DNA of 24,585 nucleotides, from assembly GCA_000934455.1 (NCBI GenBank), contig KN892294.1, forward strand, positions 5,999 through 30,583, in the 5' to 3' direction. A model generated the notes under the pieces. The model saw nothing but the letters and a program-made list of their open reading frames with translations, was not told where the DNA came from and did no database searches. Each line of letters begins with the position of its first letter. The first letter of the stretch is position 1. The stretch is from Apostichopus parvimensis. Its lineage: Eukaryota > Echinodermata > Holothuroidea > Aspidochirotida > Stichopodidae. This document shows, piece by piece, positions 1 through 9,656 of the stretch. Made by a program: the position numbers and the translations under genes.

Positions 1-87
1 CAATATTTTAATATATTCACGAGTATTTATAGATTTAAAATAAAAGTATCCAAAGTCACTGTGCTTAAATATACAAATACTTGTAGT

Positions 88-569
88 TTACATGGTACAC
101 ACAGCACACGTCAGTTCATAGCCATCAACATAAGGACCACAAGGAATGCCGCCGCCGGCCCCAATTGATGAACATCTAGCCTCTACCAAATTGAGGGAAT
201 CCCGCTTAGTATCAGGAGGAATTCAATCGGTGCTAGGTATAACATGCATCTCTCTATCAACACAAACATGCGTTGACATTTTATGTACTGAATGAACTCT
301 CCCGGACATCAAGTTACCTCCGTACTCTCTGGTCCATCCATTTGAAGGGTATACATTCGTGCCAGGAATGATCAGTTTAGCGAATCTGGCCGGTACTAAG
401 CAGACTGCGCAAGGAACATCATACCATCGTTTAAATTGAAGTTGTGGAAAATTAGTTATCTGATATTCAATGCCATGAATGAAAGATCTTTCTGACCCTA
501 CGCCAGCTACTGGAGAATCGTACACAGGGTTTTGCGATAGGCAAAGTTGATTAACTCCGCCCCGGAATC
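88..569 (-). pseudogene. Terminal exon of a short-chain collagen C4-like gene, with an in-frame stop
   Basis: Seen: on the minus strand the frame reads FRGGVNQLCLSQNPVYDS, then RSFIHGIEYQ, DVPCAVCLVPAR, GWTREYGGNLMSG and CVDRE, then an in-frame TGA (223-225). It continues in the same frame with LVEARC, IPCGPYVDGYELTCAVCTM and a normal TAA at 88-90. Known: this order of motifs (NPxYD, PCAVC.VPxR, GWTxEYxGxLMS, CVD, VEARCxS, PCxPYxxGxELTCxVCT) is the extracellular C-terminal domain of short-chain collagen C4-like proteins. The exon starts after CAG at 570-572; that choice gives the phase (two bases completing a Gly codon) matching the donor of the upstream exon at 1459. Odd: the domain is complete except for the TGA, and a Tyr (NVYPSNGW) sits where relatives usually have Cys before Pro/Gly-Trp. 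Inference: a recently disabled copy, or an allele or assembly error. A weak ATTAAA poly(A) signal lies downstream at 7-12. Family assignment is strong; pseudogene status is less certain. Confidence 0.8.
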
Positions 570-1458
570 CTGCGCGTTTGTTCCCGCGGCGGAGCCTCGG
601 TTAAAATATAAAAAGATTTATCATAATGCTGTGCATGCTTTCTTTAGTAGTCGGATTGTTATTATAATTTTCTCGAAACTGCGATTAGAAGTATCTATGA
701 ACCTCTTATAGTAGAAACGTGCCTGAGAGCAGTGTTAGTTGTATTCCACCTTGGAGACCACTTTAATACATTATGTATCGCAACAAAATACGTCTTTTTT
801 TAAGCCAGAAAGGTTATTTCGCTTAACCGCGTAGGTGTATCACTACCTTCAACCTCCAACACATCACCTAGTTTGGTTGTTTTAAATTAATGTAATGTTC
901 GACATGAGTACACTTAAGTTAGAATTATTTCTTTGTAATTTTGCAAACTATTAAACAAAAATCATGGACTATTGCAGATACTCAATCATCGTTTTCTTCT
1001 ACTTTTAAATATATACATTGAATAATTCACTTACGGACAACATGCAGTATTACTTATTAGATATGCTTCTGACGTCCCCCTTTATTTTACAAACAGACAA
1101 AAAATCCTCTATATTTAACATCTTAACTGCGATAGGTTGAAAATTCGTATCAATCCTTTTTCTCATATCTCACGCTGAAAAGGTTTAAATTCCATCTCAA
1201 AAAGCTTTGAGAAATCGTTGAAAACTACTTGTCTGGTGGGATATATATCCATGGTACTTCGGGTATAGTTTTATCATTAACAATTCTTTACAATTTAAAT
1301 TGAACTCATCTGTGTGTCGGTAACAAATACTGGTCGATTCTTTTTTCTTTCAAAACACATACCAAACTAATAGCATAAAACAATGCGATCATAATAGTTT
1401 GCTTTTTCAAAAAAGAAATTTTTGTAAAAACATGTGTTTGTAATGTACATATAGCTAC
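570..1458 (-). other. Intron of the collagen C4-like gene
   Basis: This stretch of about 0.9 kb separates the two C4-like exons. It is AT-rich, has no open frame resembling the family, and contains no recognisable repeat or transposon. A donor-like GTAAGT lies within it on the minus strand near 1033, but skipping from one C4 exon to the other already gives an unbroken domain, so no extra exon is needed here. Confidence 0.55.
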
Positions 1459-1572
1459 CTGTATAAACTAACTGTGGAGAGGATGGACAACTATGATAAC
1501 CCCATCTAACGTAGATGGCTCCACTAGCTGATTCTCCTGGAGGACTTCGGGGATTAGACTGGTCATCTCCGG
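1459..1572 (-). CDS. Penultimate exon of the short-chain collagen C4-like gene
   Basis: Seen: a 114-base exon bounded on the minus strand by an acceptor TATTACAG (AG at 1573-1574) and a donor ACAG|GTAGCT (GT at 1457-1458). It enters and leaves in phase 1 and encodes GDDQSNPRSPPGESASG followed by AIYVRWGYHSCPSSPQLVYTG. Known: the xYVRWGxxxCPxxxxLVYxG segment begins the C-terminal domain of short-chain collagen C4-like proteins and directly follows the Gly-X-Y region. The Pro-rich PPGES stretch looks like the end of such a collagen-like tail. Joined to the exon at 569 it gives LVYTG-FRGG, which agrees with the family. Upstream exons that would encode Gly-X-Y repeats and a membrane anchor or signal peptide were not seen to the right of it. 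Likely secreted or surface-exposed if functional. Confidence 0.75.
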
Positions 1573-3784
1573 CTGTAATATTATACACAATAAGACCAGT
1601 TTGAAATAGTACGAAGCATGGATCTGAACTAACTTGAAATCTTGTTGAGTATCAGTTAAAGGTTAAATGGTGTTTGTACTTCAATACAAATACAGACTTA
1701 CGAATGCCTCTTCTTTACGACATCAATATCATATTTCTACACTGTTCGGTAACCTGGATACCAAAGCTACACATCGAAGTACCACTTCAGCTGAAAAATA
1801 AAACACTATGTACTATACTCTATTCTTTGGAACTAATTGTTAACCTAGGAAGGAATATAGATCTGCAGGTCTTTACATGAGTCACGTAAGGAAGAATATG
1901 TGTTTAATACATACTTTTTCATACATTTTTCATAGAAACGTTTTCATACTTTTTCATACAAGACTAATACCATAACAACGATTTCATATTACATCACAAA
2001 AAGGAATAATCGTTTGCCCCCAAAGATGAAATGTTCAACCCCCCCCCCCCACAACCCACTTACGTACTTTCCTTGATTTTTTATTTTTTAATATTTTATT
2101 TTCGATGATAAACGTAAGACGATTGGATGATAAGTAAGCACTTCGAGACCTCTATGTGCTTATACCCTACCTATGGGTACCACTCCTATAGGCAAATCGT
2201 TGACAAGACGGAGCCGTGGCAAAATACACCCCATGACATTTTTGAAGAACTAGGTGGTTGTGCTACAGTCCCCTTAATGGCCACTTCACTCAGCTCATCC
2301 GCCCCCCCCCCCTCCCCGTAGGTCCCTTTGGCATGTGAAACAAAGATTGATAACACAAAGCCAAGAACTAACCTACATGCAAATTGATCATGTGACTTCC
2401 TCTCAGCATATGTAGGATATGGCTACCAAACTTCTAAAATATGCCAGTTTCTTTCGGAAGTGTACATTTTAAAGCAGCTTTTTGCGTCCCTTTCATATGA
2501 TTTTCTGAACCTTACTGACTCCACGGTGTCATAACGACATACATAACTAACTGTTCAATCCTTACTTCAAAGAGTGGCATAAAAGTTGAAACATTTACAA
2601 CTTTCAACGTTGTTTTTCTCGAAGATATTTTCTGTTAGGAGCGCAATAAACACCATCGTAATATAACAATAACAATAACACCATGGTATCTTCATATACA
2701 TTGTCTATGGCAGTGCATGGTACCAACGCAACTTTTTGAATCTACTTTTAGCAACGATTCATAACTTAACATGTTAGCTACTCACCGATTGGTTAAATTC
2801 AAACTAGTGGGTGTGGGCCTACTGTGGGAATTTGTCGGAAGACGTTATTCTCATTTTCCGTAGAAGTTCTTAATTACTCTCCAATTAACGCTGTTGGCAG
2901 AAGAAAAACTTGGCTAATATCTCTGTTTGATGTTGTGTGATATAATATATGTAAAAGCTCGATGGACATGTCAAACATGTGGAAAGCGCCGACCAAACGC
3001 AAAATGCTGCTTTAAAGAAGGAGATCCCAAGATAAAGAATGTTAAGTTGCAACTTATAATGTCAAGTCTTTTGTGAAATCGAGAACCCCCTTTTCTGTCC
3101 TGACATTCTAGATCAGCCACTGGTTACAAGGCTACATATATCATTATACACTTCAAATGGGGTGAGTTTCGCAACTCCATACATTGTAAAATGGTTTCGT
3201 TCTTTAATCACCGTACTGTGTTGAAAATTTATTTGCATATTTTAAAATTTCTTTTCATTGATACCAGGGTTGTGTTTGCCTGCCAGAGGTGCACCTTTCG
3301 TTTTATTAATCTAATTTTCCAGTGTTAATATATATCGTGATATTCTTAACAACGTCCAGGCATTTCAAACACAAATTCGGGACCTTCCTCTGGCCCTTAG
3401 ATAGTATCCAACGCCGAATCTACGACTCTGATAATTTCCTTACAGGTTCGCCCCTCTCTTGGCAAATTCCTTGCTACGCGGCTGCATATGTATATTTTCA
3501 TCGTGGGTATTATTTTAAAACAATTATACTATCGGTTTACTATTGACTCTAGCAACCGTTTTACATTATTTAGTACTTTTACATTACAATGCATTTGAAA
3601 TGTCATATTTAAGGTGCATCAAACACATTATTTTGAATTCCAAAAAAAAAAACAAATGGACAATTTAATGGTTGGCAAAAATGTTAACTTTTGTAATGTT
3701 GATGTATTTGTAATCTCTGTTTTATTAATATACTACCAACTACTATTAATTCAAGTAGTTGACTTGTCTAATTGGAATCAATGT
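1573..3784. other. Non-coding stretch with simple repeats
   Basis: No gene recognised. It holds a short duplicated CATACTTTTTCATA motif (about 1911-1960), a poly-C run near 2040-2050 and another near 2303-2312, and a short ATAACA-type repeat near 2655-2675. No Gly-X-Y coding segment is visible on the minus strand, where upstream exons of the collagen C4-like gene would be expected. Confidence 0.5.
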
Positions 3785-3870
3785 CAGTGGCGTAATTACG
3801 AGGGACACGCACGCCCCTCTCCAATCGGAAAGTCTGCATTTACCCAAACCCCGCCATCGTAACGGAAAGT
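3785..3870 (+). mobile_element. Possible interspersed-repeat remnant starting CAGTGGCGTA
   Basis: The first ten bases, CAGTGGCGTA, are identical to the start of the element at 24297. They are followed by a GC-rich segment (AGGGACACGCACGCCCCTC) that stands out from the AT-rich surroundings. The right end is not visible and the similarity to the 24297 element is lost after ten bases, so this may be a different family with the same terminus, or chance. Confidence 0.3.
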
Positions 3871-4437
3871 GCAATATTTCATATTTGGCATGCACGTCTA
3901 GTCGGTCGAATATATTAATCTCATGTACACGTTAACTGGTGAAGACGTGGTTTGTTTGGATTCCCTTTATGATGGTTATCATTGTATAACTTAAGAAACA
4001 AGAGAATTTATATAAGACTCTGATTGATGTTCTCCGCGAGTTTAAATAAAATATCAACATTGTTATTACAATTGTTAGTACATATCTAAAATGTTCAAGG
4101 AGTTTTACAACATTACAGCCAGTATTTTCCCTTTCTGTTATATGATCTTATAAACAGCTGAGTATGACTAGAGAAGAAACATTCTGGTGAAACTTTCACT
4201 CATTTCCGACGGATGTACCGAACAGTTGTAATGTTATTGCTGCACACGCACTCACAACAAATTGCTTTGCTTTTTCTTGACCTTGACTAAGACATGTGGC
4301 TAGTTTACCTAACGGGGTTGCTAGTGCATGTAAAGTCAATGCCTGTGGTGCATTTAAAAGAGTGAATGACACACATGATTTTGCCGTCCCATAAAAGTAA
4401 ATGCAAATATGTATGAACTACAAAACATCATCAGCAA
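3871..4437. other. Non-coding AT-rich stretch
   Basis: No gene, RNA or repeat structure that I can support was seen here on either strand. Confidence 0.4.
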
Positions 4438-4515
4438 GTGTGTAACAATGGCATCACACCTATTTGCTTCAAGTCCACTTGAACTATGAAATGTGACAAT
4501 TTTAATTTTTAAATC
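4438..4515 (+). repeat. Dispersed repeat, copy 1 (partner at 14238)
   Basis: The segment with CATCACACCTATTTGCTTC, then AAGTCCACTTGAACTATGAA and TGTGACAATTT, closely matches a segment near 14238-14325 (GACGTCACACCTGTTTGCTT, then AAGTTCACTT and TTGTGACAATTT). The two lie nearly 10 kb apart in the same orientation, which suggests an interspersed repeat family. This copy has GGCATCA where the partner has TGACGTCA. Family unknown. Confidence 0.5.
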
Positions 4516-4530
4516 TCTTTTTTTTTCTTT

Positions 4531-4554
4531 GGGAGGGAGGGAAGGGGGGGGGGG
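4531..4554 (+). repeat. G-rich tract, G-quadruplex motif
   Basis: GGGAGGGAGGGAA followed by eleven G. It contains four runs of at least three G with loops of one or two bases, so it meets the usual G-quadruplex pattern on the plus strand. It lies directly after the dispersed repeat copy at 4438. Formation in vivo is inference. Confidence 0.6.
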
Positions 4555-7149
4555 TTCAAGAAGCAAGTACCACCGCTAGACATATTAAAGGTAGATTAAA
4601 ACAGGGGGTGTACAATCTTTCCTTATCGACGTAACAGCTCGCCTAGACTTTTCATTTAGTGTGCCTTCCCATATTTTTCCTCACACATTCGAACCAAATC
4701 TCGATATCTCTTAGTACGCATAATATAGAGATTGAAAAGTGCAGCTCGTGAAATGACGGGACACGAATATTCATATGCCACGCAAGTAACGCATGCCGCT
4801 GGCAATTACGATAAATATATGAACGTACGCAAACTAATGTTTATGATTTTATACGGAACGTCTCAAAATAATGTGTATCACCGTTGTCTTGAGAAGCGGG
4901 GTTGATTTGATGGTTGACATTCAGGTACGTGTGCAATAGCTGGAAATAGTTGAAATGGAAAATCCCGTTCCAAGCTTTTTACTAGATATATTTCACGTAA
5001 AGTTGATTCAATTCATTTGTACCTCGTCTATATATGTTTGACATCAAGTAAACGTATTAAAGGTGCCAATAATACCTATTCGCGTCCAATGTCACATGTA
5101 CAGGTCTTATTATCATTCAACTGTACAAGGAATCTTCCTATAGAGACAACGCCGAACAATACAAATCAGCATTGTTTTTAATTAGTGTGCAACAAAGTAA
5201 ACTGAATCAAGTGACATTACTCAGGCGTTACTGCTTATTTTCACTCCCAAGTTTGTTTCCTTATTGACGGTTTGCTCTTCAATGAGATATGTTGATACAT
5301 TTCCGTAGGTTATAATACCATGTACTATATTACCATTAGGTTACGTAGTTTGTTCAATGCAGTCCGGGTATATCCACCTGACCAGCGATATTTGTTTTCA
5401 ATAAAAATGTAATCAAAGTGATTTATAGTTCTATCACCGTTTTGATCACCAGAGATGCAAAATGATTGGCTCCAATTTTGGCGACGTTTCGAAACATGTT
5501 ATGACAACATGAGGAAATCATACGAATTACATTTAATATACTGCTTTAGGTCAATAATACAACGTTATTGTTTCTTACACTCACGATTTCTGTTAATCAT
5601 TTCCCATTGAACTATACATTTCTGTCAACAATGTTGATGGATGATAATACATTTAATTTCATGCCTTAACAAAGGCGACAAAACGGTAGTATTACTTCAT
5701 ATTTAATTATAAATGCACCAGTGGTTCCTGTTTCAGTTTTCCCCTTTCTTCAAGACAATGAGTGATATAAATGTGTATTAAATATTATGTTTGGTAATTA
5801 TCCACACATGTTATTATTATATTGTTATTACAATGGTACAATGTCTGCAGTTTCATTATAATATTAAACGTTGAAAGTGAGTATTCTGTTCTAAGAAAAT
5901 ACTCTACGGGTGAAGGCAACGTGCATGAGAATAATAATACGTCATAACCACTGTAGTGCACTTTTTGCAAATATTTTTACCGAACACATTTCAAAATATC
6001 CGTACACATATATGAATTTAAACCGTACTCAGTATTTAACAGTGTATATGTATGGTGCGCCAGAAACTGCCATACTTCTTTGGTTATTGGGCAAGTCTAT
6101 GCCGAGTTAGGACGCGCGGTTCATGTCAAGCTTTTTTTTTTTGCCTTGGTGAAGTACTAACATCTCACGTAATAACATGCACAGTAGAGAATAATGATTC
6201 TGAAATATGAGCTTTCATTTCGCATATGCAACAATAATATTTTGCAATAAAGGATATCAAATGGTATGGTAATTTGTTTACTCGACTAAACAATGCAGTT
6301 AATTATGTTCTCCAAATTTCAAAGTACACCAAATACATATTAGCAATTGGATCACCACGGAATTAAATGTTATTATTTGTACCGACAGTTTTGCTTAACG
6401 TCCACAGATGAATTATGCAAAACAATGATTGGAGATAGATTGATGAATTAACAGTACATAATTCGACTTGATACTTACTTTAAATGATATTGTAAGATCA
6501 AATAAGGTTTGGTTCTAATTTACATTCCAACAAACGAGTTTTATACCCCGGAAATGATGACTAATTTACTTTAATTATGAAAAGAAATGAGACACAGGTG
6601 TCTGTGTATTTTTTCTTCTGGTGTCTGTGTATGCAGCACAATTGATGGAACATGACTGCGCGATATAATTCCGTCTCTATGAAGAAAGTGAAGGACTATT
6701 TTTTACCTTAATTCACCTTATTCTAATTTTTCAGTTTGGGCTGGGGTGGTGATTGATCATCGGAGGATGTTCAAACAATAGTTTAACTATAAAACAATTA
6801 AGGCTGCTAGTTGGTAAGCCGCTATTTTACTTTTCGACCGGGTAACAGCGGTAGCCTATGTTTGTTTCCCTTCCGATCGACATTTCAGGAAAGACTATTG
6901 AAATTTACCCTCTATCCTTTTAAGACCTAAACCAGCTACTGCAGGCCTAGTTAGCCAGTATTTGAGTGTAACGTTATTGTTTACATCAAGGGATGCGTAT
7001 ATTTTCTGGTTTTGATTTCTTAAAATTAATTACAATCAAGGACATTTTTAAGTTTCTTATTTCTTGGAGAAAACCATGTGCTAGTTCAGGTTAATTAATT
7101 GTAGGTTGTGATATACTGGTCTTTGAGAAGTTAATTGTTGTTCGTGTTT
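4555..7149. other. Non-coding AT-rich stretch
   Basis: No gene recognised. The only local structure noted is a duplicated GGTGTCTGTGTAT (6598-6610 and 6620-6632). An acceptor-like polypyrimidine tract ending TTTTTCAG lies near 6733 on the plus strand but is not followed by a convincing exon. Confidence 0.45.
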
Positions 7150-7173
7150 AACCAGGGAGTTAACTCCCTGGTT
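7150..7173. repeat. 24-bp perfect palindrome
   Basis: AACCAGGGAGTT at 7150-7161 is followed without a spacer by its exact reverse complement AACTCCCTGGTT at 7162-7173. The dyad is centred on GTTAAC. It could be a cruciform-forming site or a dimeric protein-binding site; nothing nearby identifies it. Confidence 0.7.
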
Positions 7174-8043
7174 TAACCTAGTACCGTTTATTCCAGTTAA
7201 TTAATATTAACACAAATTTTCATTTAAATGTGTACTTACATGGATGACGAGAGGTCAACGGGACAATACTTTGAAATCCAATATCTGTTGATCTCTAAGA
7301 AGTTTCGAGAAGTCAGGAAGGTAAAATTACGTACGAACTTCACCATTAGAAAATAACTATCGTTATGCTATATAGTTTAAAGTGTATCCCGGTATAAAAC
7401 CAAACTGATCCTCTCAAAAAATGTAATCCTCCACAAAGAATCATCTTCTCAGCCCACGAAAAAAAGATACAGGTCTCTGAATACTGTATTGATCCTTAAT
7501 TCATGGTAGCATATAGCCTACATCCATCTGGAATATCGAAATCATCGCAGAAGAATCAAAAGGTAAAATCCTGGGATATTGATCCAACGACAATAATTTG
7601 CAAACACATTTCCATAGATGTAGAGCACGGTGAGAAGGTTGCAGTGTCTTTAGATTTGATGCATTTGAGGAAAATATTATTTTACTAAATGGTTACACTA
7701 TCACCCGCATCCCTGTACGTTCAAATGATTATGTTGGATCGATTCACGAGCAACGAGCCTATTCAACTATCATTAATACAATACTGTATGACTAGATACA
7801 GAACACCTGTGCCTGGAATGTTTACAAAGCTACCTGCGGTTTTCTTTTCATTCATTTTTCTTGGGAACAAAGAATAGGATTGTACGCGTATTGTTATTCC
7901 AGTTTTATTCTGTCGAAAAAATTATTGCTCAATACCAGTCTTTTTTTACCGGTACTCTAGGTTTTTCAACTGAAAATGAAAGCTTACCGACAATAACATT
8001 GGATCATCGGTTAAAAATTAGACCGATTGTCTGGTTAATATAC
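7174..8043. other. Non-coding stretch
   Basis: Several short reading frames follow one another on the plus strand (from about 7503), but none resembles a known protein, they shift frame at each stop, and no splice or start context ties them together. I do not treat them as genes. Confidence 0.4.
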
Positions 8044-8127
8044 GGAGTTTATCATTGTTAATCAAGGTTTATCGACCGACAATGCAGGCTTATCGTTCAA
8101 AATGCTAGATTATGGACTAATTAACCA
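8044..8127 (+). repeat. Possible degenerate 20-22 bp tandem repeat
   Basis: Four consecutive blocks start GGAGTTTATC (8044), GGTTTATCG (8066), GGCTTATCG (8087) and GATTATGG (8108), with spacings of 22, 21 and 21 bases. The second halves share AATGC in two blocks. The similarity is weak, so this could be chance in AT-rich DNA. Confidence 0.25.
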
Positions 8128-9434
8128 GAATAATCGTTTGTATCCATATATGCCAAATGTCCATAACGAGCAATATTTCGATAGTCATCCTGTTAAAATT
8201 ATGTACATAAAAACAAGTTTGGTCTTTAACTCCCATCATGAACATATCGTTCAAACGAATGGTTTAGCTATAACTAAATTTAGCCTGTAAATGTATAGTT
8301 GGATTCACAACGTTTAACGAAATCAAATTGGTGTTATAATCTCTCAAACTCCCCGCCCCAACCTCCGAGGAATGGAAATAGCTTTAATGGTAGTAAGCTG
8401 TACATTACTCTGATTCCACTTTTGTTTCTCTTGATGTTTAATATGTATATCATTATGTTCTTTGAATATTCATTATTGTGAACATCAACAACAAATGAAC
8501 GTTAGGGCGGCCCTTCCAATTTCAAATAAACATTGATGATCTAAATAATCCTACAACCTCACTCTGACTATCCTGACCGTAATCCACATTCTTCATCTTA
8601 CGGTAACTTTGTTATAATCAGAAGATAGATGTGTCCTTCTCCAGGGTGATGCAAACTTTATTGATTTTAGAGGGCGCTCGTACGCTTTTCTCACAGATAA
8701 ATAAGAACTGTGCAGCGATCACTGCTGGTAACTGATGTATAACTTTGAAGGCAACATTTTTAAGTGTATTTTTAGATTGAATGCTATTTTGTAAAGTTAG
8801 ACTCTTTCGTTTTAGGCTAATTAGATTATTATTTGTATATTTATAACACATATTTAGGTTGATTTTGAGTAAATCTGTTATATGCTTCAGGAATACAGTA
8901 GCAAAATTGTTCGTTGAAATTGTAAGGTTTAATTTAAACAAACAGTAAATTAAAGTTTGGATATTTCCAGTCCATCTTCAGTTCTTCAAAGGATTAAATA
9001 TAAATAAAAAACTATCTGTCTGACGACAGGTTGCAAGCTATATGTACTTTATTAAGTACTCTCATTAACCGACTAAAAGCAAGATGCATTAATTTGAGTA
9101 ATTGCAATCTAATTTTGAATAGTCTGAAGGTTTTGGTAGCATGCGGATAAGTCGAAATACGGCTGCTTTAAGGTTTATAAAGAGAGAAACATTTTCTTTT
9201 CATCACAGATGTGTAAAGTAACGTTTGCTTAAGGGTAAGGTAAATTCAGGTAAATTTAAATATCATTAAACGATGTAATGATGTATGCAGATAGAGGGCC
9301 TGTAATTGAAGAAGAAATCGATAACACTGAATTTGTGTGTTTGATAACGCAAATGTATTTTATCGTGTATTATAGGTTCAAACAGTTTATTTCTTATCAG
9401 CAGGTGTACGACCACAGTCACATTGTTAGATATG
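8128..9434. other. Non-coding stretch
   Basis: No gene recognised. A minus-strand open frame of 107 codons (8618-8941) is rich in Asn, Lys, Leu and Ile, as expected from AT-rich non-coding DNA, and shows no domain, signal peptide or splice context. Confidence 0.4.
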
Positions 9435-9656
9435 TTGATAATATTATCATAGGAGTTAACATTACACTGGCTTGTTCGGGAAGATTGAAGTTACAAATTT
9501 ACACACAAAAATGCTTAACTTAAAGTGTCATTAAATGTTAAATTATTGTCATCCGATATTATAAAGGAGTTAACATTACATGGCTTGAATGGGGAGATTG
9601 AAGTTTTCAAATTTACACACAAAAATGCTTTACTTACAGTGTCATTAAATGTTAAA
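9435..9656 (+). repeat. 114-bp tandem duplication
   Basis: Unit 1 (about 9435-9542) and unit 2 (about 9549-9656) share GGAGTTAACATTACA, ATTTACACACAAAAATGCTT and GTGTCATTAAATGTTAAA at a constant offset of 114 bases. Small differences include TGTTCGGGAAG versus TGAATGGGGAG and a TTTC insertion balanced by a deletion. Only two copies are present. An open frame that runs into unit 1 from 9278 is not thought to be real. Confidence 0.85.

Noticed and set aside
223-225. TGA read as selenocysteine in the collagen C4-like domain
   Set aside because: The family has no selenocysteine that I know of, and the position is in a variable linker; a nonsense change is simpler.
2783-2860. Additional upstream exon of the collagen C4-like gene (donor ATCG|GTGAGT on the minus strand)
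   Set aside because: The enclosed sequence has no Gly-X-Y pattern and its phase does not match the acceptor at 1573.
7238-7351. Minus-strand 38-codon frame followed by GTAAGTAC as a first coding exon
   Set aside because: It is short and unrecognised, and no following exon on the minus strand could be matched to it.
7503-8481. A frameshifted plus-strand gene made of five consecutive frames
   Set aside because: No segment resembles a known protein, the composition is that of AT-rich non-coding DNA, and no splice sites link them.
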